From the NCBI GenBank assembly GCA_965237965.1, contig CBDEGT010000003.1, positions 930,001 to 994,000 on the forward strand: a stretch of 64,000 nt of DNA. The letters are read 5' to 3'. A program made the position numbers and the translations under genes. The first letter of the stretch is position 1. Each line of letters opens with the position of its first letter. Below the pieces are notes generated by a model, which saw only the letters and a list, made by a program, of their open reading frames with translations, was not told the origin of the DNA and did not search any database. Positions 25,474 through 34,026 of this stretch are shown here, in pieces. The stretch is from UBA2988 sp965237965. GTDB lineage: Bacteria; Gemmatimonadota; Gemmatimonadetes; Longimicrobiales; Gaopeijiaceae.

Positions 25474-26481
25474 ATGTCCGAGCAGCCGTTCGATCTCCTG
25501 GTCGTGGGAGCCGGCCCATGCGGAATCGCAGCGGGGGCCGCAGCCCGGCAGGCCGGTCTGAAGACCATTCTGTTCGACCGTGGATGCGTCACCCAGTCGC
25601 TGATCGGCTATCCCTACTACATGAGCTTCTTCAGCACCGCGGAGAAGCTCGAGATCGCCGGCGTCCCGTTCACGATTCCCGAGAGCAAGCCCACCCGGAG
25701 AGAGGCGCTCGCCTACTTCCGACGGGTTGTGCAGCACCATCGGCTGGACGTTCGGCAGTACGAGGAAGTGACGGCGGTGACCGGCGGGGACGGAGACTTC
25801 ACAGTGCACACGCGCCGCGCGAGCGACGACGAGTACGAGGTGCGCTGCCGTGCAGTAACGATCGCAACTGGGGGGTTCGCTGAGCCCAACTGGCTCGGTG
25901 CACCAGGTGAGAAGCTGCCCAAGGTGATCCACTACTACCGCGAGCCCTACCCGTTCTACGACCAGAATGTTCTCGTCGTAGGCGGCCGCAACTCAGCTGT
26001 GGAGTCTGCGCTCGAAATGTTTCGCAACGGCGCGCACGTTACCATGGTCCACTTCGAGGCAGCGCTCGACCCCGGAGTGAAGCTTTGGGTGATCCCCGAC
26101 ATCTCCAATCGTCTCCAGAGCGGCGAGATCCCGATGTACTTTCGCCACCGCATCACGGAAGTGAGGCCGGAGAGCGTCGTCCTGCGGGACGAGGACACCG
26201 GCATCACGACCGAGATCGCAAACGACTGGGTGCTCGCCATGACAGGCTGGCATGCCGATCCCCGCTTACTGCGCTCGCTCGGCGTGGAGATCGACGCCGC
26301 CACCGGGATTCCGTCCTACGATTCGACCACGATGGAAACGAACGTACCCGGGGTGTTCGTCGCTGGCGTGCTGGCTGCGGGCAACGACGCGAACAAGATC
26401 TTCATCGAGAACGGGCGGGATCACGGCGGCCTGATCGCACGAGCGCTTCTCATGACGGACAGGCCCGCCGCACGCCGCTAG
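25474..26481 (+). CDS. ypdA: YpdA-family FAD/NAD(P) disulfide reductase (putative bacillithiol disulfide reductase)
   Basis: A 335-residue flavoprotein with an FAD-binding GAGPCG motif (12-17), a second Rossmann motif VVGGRNSAVE near 170 and the TNVPGVFVAGVLAAG block before the C-terminus. The FDRGCVTQSLIGYPYYMSFFS segment is diagnostic for YpdA (Bdr), which reduces bacillithiol disulfide with NADPH. This suggests the organism uses bacillithiol; the biosynthetic genes bshABC are not in the window. It lies 55 bases after yhbY. Confidence 0.88.
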   Translation: MSEQPFDLLVVGAGPCGIAAGAAARQAGLKTILFDRGCVTQSLIGYPYYMSFFSTAEKLEIAGVPFTIPESKPTRREALAYFRRVVQHHRLDVRQYEEVTAVTGGDGDFTVHTRRASDDEYEVRCRAVTIATGGFAEPNWLGAPGEKLPKVIHYYREPYPFYDQNVLVVGGRNSAVESALEMFRNGAHVTMVHFEAALDPGVKLWVIPDISNRLQSGEIPMYFRHRITEVRPESVVLRDEDTGITTEIANDWVLAMTGWHADPRLLRSLGVEIDAATGIPSYDSTTMETNVPGVFVAGVLAAGNDANKIFIENGRDHGGLIARALLMTDRPAARR

Positions 26482-26523
26482 GTCGGGTCGGCGGCTCCGC
26501 GGGCGGGTCCCGCCGCGTGAGCC

Positions 26524-27606
26524 TCAGTCCAGCCACCAAGCGCCCTCGGACGACTCGAGCTCGGCAACCATTGCCGGCGAGCCGTCGGGGCCACCCACCC
26601 GGACTTCTCCCGGGACGTTCACCTCCCGACGCAGGTACCCGAGGCCGAGCCCTTCCTCAGCCCGGGGCGACCATGCCGCGGTGGTGACCGAGCCAACAGG
26701 GCGATCGCGTCCCTCGATCCACACCTCCGTACCACGTACGGGAAGGTCGGCCCCACCCAACCTCAGCCCGCGTAGGTGCCTGTTGACGTGGCCCCGGTCC
26801 CGAATCCGGACGATCACCTCTTGACCCGTGTAGCACCCTTTGGAGTGGTCGATCGCTCTGGCGTCGATCCCCGCCTCGGGCGGAAGGGTCTCCTCCGCGA
26901 GCTCGGCCCCCCAAGCCGGACGCCCGGCCTCAACCCGGAGCACCTTGAGGTCTGCCGCGGTCAACGGTGCGGCGCCGGCCTCCTCCAGGCGGGTCTCGAG
27001 CGCGCCCACGGTCGCGCGATCGGCGATCACATCGTAGCAGTCCGCCGCCAGCTCGCCGCTCCGGACCACGAACAACCCGGGGCCGCCCGTGTCGACCCAC
27101 ACCCACGCGTCCTCGGTGAGCGCTGCGAGTTCCTGCTCTTCCACGCGCAGGCCCAGCGCCTCGCGCGTGAGCAGAGCGACCGCGGCCGGTCCGGCGACGA
27201 TGAGCGCACCCGTAGGCGAGGTCACGTCTTCAGCCCTGGCGAGGCGGGGCGGCACGTACCGGCCGAGATGGGCGAGCAGCCTGTCGAGCGTCGCGGCCGG
27301 CACATCGAGGAACAGGCCGTCGTTGAGGTGCGGACCGCGCACCGCGCGCAGATCGGTCACCATCCTCCCTTTCGGGGTGAGCACCGCGGCGTAGCGGCCG
27401 CGCCCTCGGACGACGCCGCGCTCGGACTCGATCGAGTCCGGAGGATCCGGGACCCGGTTGGTTAGAATCCCTTGGAGCATCCCCGCCGGATCGCGCCCGG
27501 TGACCCGCACGCGGGCCCGGTCGCGGCGGCGCGCGAACGCCGCTCCCTCGAGTGCATCGCGATACCCCCTCGTGTCCGGGCCCTCGCCCTCTCCAGCCGT
27601 CGCCAT
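26524..27606 (-). CDS. ygfZ: YgfZ/GcvT-type folate-binding protein
   Basis: A 360-residue member of the YgfZ/IBA57 family, which helps build or repair Fe-S clusters with tetrahydrofolate. The signature KGCYTGQEV, with its essential Cys, lies near 237. The ATG at 27606 shares one base with the stop of the SirB1-like gene (TGATG), so the longer GTG start is not needed. An Fe-S maturation factor fits a genome stretch full of Fe-S proteins. Confidence 0.9.
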   Translation of the reverse strand: MATAGEGEGPDTRGYRDALEGAAFARRRDRARVRVTGRDPAGMLQGILTNRVPDPPDSIESERGVVRGRGRYAAVLTPKGRMVTDLRAVRGPHLNDGLFLDVPAATLDRLLAHLGRYVPPRLARAEDVTSPTGALIVAGPAAVALLTREALGLRVEEQELAALTEDAWVWVDTGGPGLFVVRSGELAADCYDVIADRATVGALETRLEEAGAAPLTAADLKVLRVEAGRPAWGAELAEETLPPEAGIDARAIDHSKGCYTGQEVIVRIRDRGHVNRHLRGLRLGGADLPVRGTEVWIEGRDRPVGSVTTAAWSPRAEEGLGLGYLRREVNVPGEVRVGGPDGSPAMVAELESSEGAWWLD

Positions 27607-28460
27607 CACGGCGTCTCCTCGTCGTCCAGGGTCCCGCCCGAGCGCAGCCGCTCGAGCAGGCGAAGCACCCGTTCGGCCCGATCCCCCGGGGAGGCCGAGG
27701 CGAGCCAGCGGCGGAGTTCCTCGATCGCTTCTTCACGATGTCCTAGCCGGGCCAGGAGGACGCCACGCGAGCGGAGCTCCTCCTCCGCGTCGGGGCGCAA
27801 GATGAGCAGGCGCTCGACAACCGCGAGGGCGCGCGCGCTGTCGCCGGAGCCGGCGTACACGCCCTTCAGGTTGCCGAGTAGCCGAACCAGGATGTCGCGC
27901 TTTGACGCCTGCCTCAGGAAGGACTCGCGCATTCGCACCTTGCCGCCGTAGACCCGGTCGAGCAGTTCCTGCGCTTCGTGCTCGTAGCTTGCCCTGCCGC
28001 CGTCGTACGGATCGATCAGCAGATCGAGCGCGCTGCCCTTGTAGCGCACGAGGAAATGGTGCGGAAAGTTCACCCCCTGCAGCGGGAGGCCCAGCCGCCA
28101 ACCCACCTCCAGCATGACGATGCCCAGCGAGATGGGGATGCCCAGCCGGCGGTCGAGAACGTCGTTGATGAAGGAGTTGCAGGGGTCGTAGTACGCTTCG
28201 ACGTTGCCGCGGAAGCGGTGCCGCTCGTAGAGGGTTCGGGTCAACTCACCGAGCACGACCAGTGGAGCCGTCTCGTCGGCGAGGCGATCCTTCACCTCCT
28301 CCGCCAGCTGGTCCAGACGCGCGAGATAAGACTCCACGGAGAGCCCAGGATACTGTTCCCTGGCGACGAGCAACGCCGCGCGTGCCAGGTCGAGCTCCCG
28401 CTCCGGACGTCGTGCTTCACTGGCGAAAAGCTGCCGCGCGGAAACCGCGGATGTGCCCAT
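27606..28460 (-). CDS. SirB1-family protein (transglutaminase-like domain plus TPR)
   Basis: A 284-residue protein with the SirB1/transglutaminase-like N-terminal domain (YYDPCNSFINDVLDRRLGIPISL, then VNFPHHFLVRY and DLLIDPYDGG) and two TPR-like helices at the C-terminus (about 205-265). The family is widespread and its function is poorly known. The Cys, His and Asp positions resemble a transglutaminase triad. Coupled to ygfZ. Confidence 0.87.
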   Translation of the reverse strand: MGTSAVSARQLFASEARRPERELDLARAALLVAREQYPGLSVESYLARLDQLAEEVKDRLADETAPLVVLGELTRTLYERHRFRGNVEAYYDPCNSFINDVLDRRLGIPISLGIVMLEVGWRLGLPLQGVNFPHHFLVRYKGSALDLLIDPYDGGRASYEHEAQELLDRVYGGKVRMRESFLRQASKRDILVRLLGNLKGVYAGSGDSARALAVVERLLILRPDAEEELRSRGVLLARLGHREEAIEELRRWLASASPGDRAERVLRLLERLRSGGTLDDEETP

Positions 28461-28540
28461 CCATCCTCCGAAGCGTCGGCGGGCGATGCACTGCCCTTTT
28501 TCAGCGACCTGCTAGGGGTGACGCTGCCGCCGATACGCCC

Positions 28541-31231
28541 TCAGAGCCTCGTGGTCTGCCCTCGAGCGACGCCCGGCGCAGCCGGCTGCGCCCCATCCTC
28601 CGGCTTGGCCTGGACGCGGAGCGATCGCCTTGCCCGCCGGCCTCGCGGGCTCTCACGCAGGAGCGCGATATCCATCACCTCGTCCAGGTCGTGGACGAGG
28701 TAGAACTCGAGCTCGTTCATCACCTCGTCCGGAATGTCCTCCAGATCCGCGGCGTTCTCCGCGGGCATGACGATCTCCTTGATCCCTGCGCGAAGCGCGC
28801 CCAGCACTTTCTCCTTGATGCCCCCGATCGGAAGCACTCGCCCGGTCAGGGTGAGCTCTCCCGTCATCGCGACGTCGCGACGCACCTTGTGGTTTGAGAG
28901 CGCCGAAACGAGGGCGGTCGCCATCGTGATGCCTGCGGACGGACCGTCCTTGGGCACGGCACCCGCCGGAACGTGGATGTGCACCTCCTTGTCCTTGAGC
29001 GCGTCCTCGCTGATCCCCAGCCGCTCCCAGTTTGTCTTCGCGTATGTGAGGGCGCCTCGCCCGGACTCCTTCATCACATCGCCCAGCTGGCCCGTCAGCA
29101 CCAACCCGCCCTCGCCCGGCATGACGCTCGCTTCCACGAACATGATGTCGCCCCCCATGGGCGAATAGAACATGCCCGTAGAGACACCCACGGTGTCCAC
29201 CGGAGCCATGCGCTCGGGGTGCACCCGCGGGCGGCCGAGCAGCTCGCGTACCGCTTCGTCGTCCACTCGCACGCGCTCGACACCGCCCGCCGCGATCCGG
29301 CGCGCGACCTTGCGTGCGAGCTTTCCGATCTCCCGTTCGAGCTGACGTACGCCGGACTCACGCGTGTACTGCTGGATCACAGCCAGCACCGCGTCGTCGT
29401 TCACCTCGATCTCCTCGCCACGGAGACCGTTCTCTCTTTCCTGGCGCGGCAGCAGATAGCGCTTCGCGATCTCCAGCTTCTCCCGCTCGGTGTAACCGGC
29501 GAAGTCGACCCGCTCCATCCGGTCCCGCAGCGGCGCCGGAATCCGATCACCGTAGTTCGCGGTCGCGATAAAGAGCACCTCGGACAGGTCGAACGGGATG
29601 CCGAGGTAGTGATCCACGAAGGAAGAGTTCTGTGCCGGATCGAGCACCTCGAGCAGCGCGGAGCTGGGATCACCCTGGAAGCTCACGCCAAGCTTGTCCA
29701 CCTCGTCGAGCAAGAAAACCGGATTCTTGCTCTTGGCCTGCCGCATGCCCTGGATGATTCGGCCGGGCATCGCACCCACGTACGTACGCCGGTGCCCGCG
29801 GATGTCGGCCTCGTCGCGCGCGCCTCCCAACGAGATGCGCACATACTTGCGACCCAGTGAGCGGGCGATCGACTGCGCGATCGAGGTCTTCCCGACCCCC
29901 GGCGGCCCCACGAACAGAAGGATCGGCCCTCGACTGATGGCCCGGAAACCTTCCTTCTGACGCAGCTCCTCGGGGTCCTTCGTCGGGATCGGGTCCGCTG
30001 GCGGCGCCTCCGTGGAATCCTCCGTGGGGGTCGTAGGCTCGGGCTCGCTAAGGTCGTCCGCCGTCATCGGTGCGTCGGAACCCACCGGCGCAGGCCCGCC
30101 TAGCGGGTTCGTCGTCGCACCGTGGGGCGAGGGCATCACGCTGCCCTCACGCGGTGGTGGCACCTCACCCTGCGTCTCGTCACCCTCGACGACCTCGGCG
30201 CGCTCGAGCTGGAGCTTACGCACCGCGAGGAACTCGAGGATCCGGTCCTTCACGTCCTCCAACCCGTAGTGATCCTCGTCCAGGATCTCCTCGGCCCGCG
30301 CCAGGTCGATCTTGTCCTCAGTGCGCTCGTTCCACGGCAGCTCGGTTACCCACTCCAGAAACGTGCGGATCACCTGGTACTCAGCGGACTGCGCGCTGGT
30401 GCGCTCGAGACGATTCAGCTCGCGCTCGACCTCCACTCGTTGATCGTCGGAGAATTCGATCGCCTCGATGCGCTTCCTCAGCTCCTCGACGTCGTCGCGT
30501 TCGTCCTCGTCCCCGAGCTCCTTTTGGATCTGCTTGAGCTGCTCGCGCAGTAGCATTTCGCGCTGCCGCTCACCCAGCTCGGACTGGACCTTCGCCTGGA
30601 TCTCCTCCTGCGCGTCGATGCGGGCGAGCTCACGTTCGACCGCCACCAGCGCGCGCCGCATGCGTTCCTCGTCGTCCAGCGTTTCGAGGAGCTTCTGCTT
30701 GTCCTCCGTGGGCAGCTCGAGGTAGAAGGCGACCAGGTCCGCAAACGCGCCCGCGTCGTCCACGCCCTGGATCAACTGATTGAGGGCCTCTGCCGGGACG
30801 CCGCGACGGGTACCGAGCTCGGCCGCCCGATCCCGTAGCTCGCGGTCGAGTGCCTGGAAGGCCGGGTCGTTCTCCGTGCGCGGCCCCTGCCTGCCCATCT
30901 CGAGCAGGACGGCGCGCAGCATGTGCTCGCCCTCCTTCTCGTAGCTGACTGCCTGGGCCCGCCCCTCTCCCTGCACGAGAAGCTGGACGCCGCCACGCAC
31001 GCGATGTGTCTGAATGACCCGGACGACCGTTCCCACCTTGTAGAGCACGTCGGGATCAGGCTCGTCCACATTCTCGCGCTGCGCGACAGCGAACAGACGG
31101 CGATCCCCGTCGAGGGCTTCCTGCACGGCCTCGACCGTCCCGGGACGTCCCGCAGAGATCGGCACCGCCACACCGGGATACACCACCGTGTCCCTCAGTG
31201 GCAGGACTGGCAGCTGGTAGCGCTCACCCAT
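28541..31231 (-). CDS. lon: ATP-dependent protease Lon with an extra linker
   Basis: An 896-residue Lon: N-terminal LAN domain, coiled coil, AAA+ module with Walker A (GPPGVGKTS, Lys 448) and Walker B (FLLDEVDKLG), and the protease domain with Ser 765 (DGPSAG) and Lys 808 (KEK). Lon degrades damaged and regulatory proteins in the cytoplasm. Most Lon proteins have about 780-820 residues; the excess is mainly a Pro/Glu/Thr-rich insertion at about 345-434, just before the AAA+ module. No CIRCE or HAIR heat-shock element was seen upstream. Confidence 0.96.
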   Translation of the reverse strand: MGERYQLPVLPLRDTVVYPGVAVPISAGRPGTVEAVQEALDGDRRLFAVAQRENVDEPDPDVLYKVGTVVRVIQTHRVRGGVQLLVQGEGRAQAVSYEKEGEHMLRAVLLEMGRQGPRTENDPAFQALDRELRDRAAELGTRRGVPAEALNQLIQGVDDAGAFADLVAFYLELPTEDKQKLLETLDDEERMRRALVAVERELARIDAQEEIQAKVQSELGERQREMLLREQLKQIQKELGDEDERDDVEELRKRIEAIEFSDDQRVEVERELNRLERTSAQSAEYQVIRTFLEWVTELPWNERTEDKIDLARAEEILDEDHYGLEDVKDRILEFLAVRKLQLERAEVVEGDETQGEVPPPREGSVMPSPHGATTNPLGGPAPVGSDAPMTADDLSEPEPTTPTEDSTEAPPADPIPTKDPEELRQKEGFRAISRGPILLFVGPPGVGKTSIAQSIARSLGRKYVRISLGGARDEADIRGHRRTYVGAMPGRIIQGMRQAKSKNPVFLLDEVDKLGVSFQGDPSSALLEVLDPAQNSSFVDHYLGIPFDLSEVLFIATANYGDRIPAPLRDRMERVDFAGYTEREKLEIAKRYLLPRQERENGLRGEEIEVNDDAVLAVIQQYTRESGVRQLEREIGKLARKVARRIAAGGVERVRVDDEAVRELLGRPRVHPERMAPVDTVGVSTGMFYSPMGGDIMFVEASVMPGEGGLVLTGQLGDVMKESGRGALTYAKTNWERLGISEDALKDKEVHIHVPAGAVPKDGPSAGITMATALVSALSNHKVRRDVAMTGELTLTGRVLPIGGIKEKVLGALRAGIKEIVMPAENAADLEDIPDEVMNELEFYLVHDLDEVMDIALLRESPRGRRARRSLRVQAKPEDGAQPAAPGVARGQTTRL

Positions 31232-31567
31232 AGAGGCCTCGTCGACAGAGTGCGGGACGGCCGTCGGGTGCGGTCCGGTCCCGGAGAGACGCGGCCGTGG
31301 AGCCAGCGTCGGTCGGGGAAATCATGCAGGTTCCTTGCCATCCGCGCGAGCCTCGGTGGCGCCTCGACGGCGGTAGTCGACTGCCGACACCGCAGGATTC
31401 CTGCCCTTGTGGCGGAAATCTCAGGCACAGGGAGCAACTCGGTAACGAACGCCTGACGTCCAAAGTCGCCCCCCCCCGTGACGTGGCCGCGTGGACTTTT
31501 GCGATCGCGAGTGTATGCTTCGTCACCGTAGGCACTCCGCCCGGTTCCCCCAGAGCAGACCCCGACC
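31232..31567. other. Intergenic region between divergent lon and hydrolase genes
   Basis: About 336 bases between two divergent genes, so promoters for both must lie here. I could not pick a convincing -35/-10 pair. An eight-base palindrome GCGATCGC lies at 31501-31508, just before the plus-strand gene. No gene is seen. Confidence 0.45.
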
Positions 31568-32188
31568 ATGGACCTCACCACAGGCGTGAGTTGGTTCCGG
31601 GGCTCGTCCGTTCGGATCCGGAGAGCCGGGCGAGAGATCCAGGTCGATCCGTACGGCGTCTCCGAGGAGCGCGCGGCCGACTACGTGCTTCTCACCCATC
31701 CGCACTACGACAACTTCTCGGAAGTCGACATCGCTCGGGTGCGGACGCCGGAGACGGTCGTGATCGCGCCCGCCTCCATGAAGAAGTAGCTCGAAGACGC
31801 CGATCACTTCCTCCGCCCTGGGGACATGCTCCAGCTGGAGGGGTTGGACGTCCTCGCGATGCCGGCCTACAACGTCGACAAGAAATTCCATCCGCAAGAA
31901 AGCGCGTGGCTCGGCTACGTGTTCACGCTCGATGGCGTGACCTACTACCACGCGGGGGATACGGACTACCTGGACTCCATGACGACCGTTCGGTGCGACG
32001 TGGCCTTTCTGCCTTGCGATGCGCACTACACCATGGGAGCGGAGGAAGCGGTGCGCGCCGCCGAGGCCTGCGGCGCCTCCGTTCTGGTGCCGGTGCACTG
32101 GGGGGAATCATGGGGCTCGCCCGAGGACCTAGAGCGGATGCGGCGAATGTTCTCCGGAAAACTGCGGGTCCTGCCGCGGGCGCTGTAG
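31568..32188 (+). pseudogene. Metallo-beta-lactamase-fold hydrolase broken by an in-frame TAG
   Basis: Frame and homology run through all 206 sense codons, but a TAG stands at 31787-31789 (codon 74), after SMKK and before LEDADHF. Upstream is the metal-binding region THPHYDN; downstream are the AYNVDKKFHP, YHAGDTDY and VPVHWGES motifs typical of UPF0173-type metal-dependent hydrolases. The usual HxHxDH motif also has Asn for the final His. A second in-frame ATG at 31826 could start only the C-terminal part. This looks like a gene lost by a point mutation (for example CAG or AAG to TAG), or a sequencing error. Confidence 0.8.
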
Positions 32189-32209
32189 CGGCCCGGGAAA
32201 CGACGCAAG

Positions 32210-33880
32210 TTACATCAAACGGTAACGGGGCCCGCTCCCACCTTCGCGGGGCGTCCAGCGCGGCCCCAGAATGTCCGTCGCCTTGCAGTCGATGCAGTTG
32301 GGAGCGTTTACCACCAGGCGCCCAGCATCGCGCTCATACACACCGGCGGGGCAGAGATGGACGTATAGGTCAGCGGCCGCGGCAGGGACATCATCCCCGA
32401 CGATCAGGTGCGAAGGGATATCGTCGCGCGTCTGGTTCCCGGACTTGTATACCGCGTCCAGCTTGGAAAACGTGAGCGCCCCATCGGGAGCGACCTCCTC
32501 GGCCGGTCCCAGCACGCGCGGCTCGGCCGCGTCCTCCGGTACGGCGATCCGACTGCCCGGAAAGACGCCACCGGTCAGCGTCATCAGGCTCGCCCTCAGC
32601 CCGCCCGCCACGAACCCCCGCTTGAACGCGAGGCGCATGTTTCGGGTCCGCTTCAGGTCGGCCATGACGTAGCCGTTATCTATCGCCTCGCTATACGAGG
32701 CGAGCCCCGCCGCCGAGGTATCGCCCGCGGCCAGTGCCCGGAAGATCGCACGCGCCGCCTCCATCCCCGACTGCATCGCGTAGTGGATCCCCTTGAGCGA
32801 GGGGACGTCCACGAAGCCCGCAGCGTCCCCTACCACCAAGCATCCATCGTCGTGGCGACGTTCCGGGACGGCGTAGAACCCGCCCTCCGGAATGGTCTTC
32901 GCGCCCCACTCCATCAGCTCGCCACCATCGAGCTGCGCTCGGAATAGCGGGTGCAGCTTCATTCGTTGAAGCAGCTGGTGCACGTCCAGCCGAGCGTTCC
33001 GGTAATCGAGCCCGACCACGAGCCCCAACGCCACCAGATCCGGCCCCATCGGATACATGAAGCTTCCGCCGAACACGTCTCGCGGCAGCGGCCAGCCGAG
33101 CGTGTGCACCACGCGCTCGAGTGGGCGTCGTACTTCCCACAGCTCCTTCACTCCCAACGCATAGATCTGCGGATTCTGCGAGCCGATGCCCCGCCAACGT
33201 AGCCATCCCTGCGTGAGCTGCCCCCGCGTACCCTCGGCCAGCACGGTGACGCGGGCAGTCAGATCCACCGGGGGCTCGCCGCCCTCCCCATCGCGGTTGC
33301 GGCCGGCCGGGACCGTACGCGCGCCCACTACCCTGTCGCCGTCGATCAGAAGCGAGCCGACCGGGAACCCCGGGAAGATGTTCACACCGAGCGCCTCGGC
33401 GCGCTCACCCAGCCAGCGCACCACCTCGCACAGCGAGGCCGTTCCGTTGCCATGGTTCCTCATGGTGGGCGGCGTCGGGATGCGATGCGCGCGCGCCTCG
33501 GTGAGGAGATAGACGGCCTCGGCCTCGACCGGACCGCGTAGCGGGAGCTCCGACTCGGGCACGTCGGGGAAGAGCTCGCGCAGGGCGCACGGATTCACGA
33601 CCGCGCCAGACAGACAGTGCTCACCTAGCTCGCCAGCCTTCTCGAGCACGCCGATCTGCACGTCGCCGACCGAGCCGCCGGTCTCCGCGTCGCGCTGCAC
33701 CAAGCGCGCCAGCTCGATCGCGCCCGCCAAGCCCGCAGGACCGCCGCCCACGAACAGCACGTCCATGGGAACGGCCTCGGCGTCCGGAGGCTCGGCGCAG
33801 ATCACGCGATCGAGCGGGAAAGGGGGCTGATGGGCGAGCGGAAGCACGGTTCCGGGAGGGCGAGGACGGGTCGGGCTCAT
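32210..33880 (-). CDS. Electron transfer flavoprotein-ubiquinone oxidoreductase
   Basis: A 556-residue flavoprotein that passes electrons from ETF to quinone during fatty acid and amino acid oxidation. Seen: FAD motif GGGPAG near 45, EKAGELGEHCLSGAV, the GDAAGFVDVPSLKGIHYAM block and a C-terminal Fe-S region. That region has Cys 510 (HLCPAGVYE), Cys 529 and Cys 532 (NCIDCKATDI), but the position of the fourth cluster ligand in human ETF-QO is Thr 535. The first 40 residues are Pro-rich and may not all be translated. No etfAB genes are in the window. Confidence 0.9.
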   Translation of the reverse strand: MSPTRPRPPGTVLPLAHQPPFPLDRVICAEPPDAEAVPMDVLFVGGGPAGLAGAIELARLVQRDAETGGSVGDVQIGVLEKAGELGEHCLSGAVVNPCALRELFPDVPESELPLRGPVEAEAVYLLTEARAHRIPTPPTMRNHGNGTASLCEVVRWLGERAEALGVNIFPGFPVGSLLIDGDRVVGARTVPAGRNRDGEGGEPPVDLTARVTVLAEGTRGQLTQGWLRWRGIGSQNPQIYALGVKELWEVRRPLERVVHTLGWPLPRDVFGGSFMYPMGPDLVALGLVVGLDYRNARLDVHQLLQRMKLHPLFRAQLDGGELMEWGAKTIPEGGFYAVPERRHDDGCLVVGDAAGFVDVPSLKGIHYAMQSGMEAARAIFRALAAGDTSAAGLASYSEAIDNGYVMADLKRTRNMRLAFKRGFVAGGLRASLMTLTGGVFPGSRIAVPEDAAEPRVLGPAEEVAPDGALTFSKLDAVYKSGNQTRDDIPSHLIVGDDVPAAAADLYVHLCPAGVYERDAGRLVVNAPNCIDCKATDILGPRWTPREGGSGPRYRLM

Positions 33881-34026
33881 GCACGTGCTACCCTATCGCG
33901 AGCCGGTCGCGCCATCGCGGACGGCTCGCGTCGTAGGATACCGGACCCCGACCAGGGTCCAGGGGGTAGCGTGATGACCGCTCTCTCGTCCGTCACATCG
34001 CATTCCTCCGATCTCACGTTCGCTCG

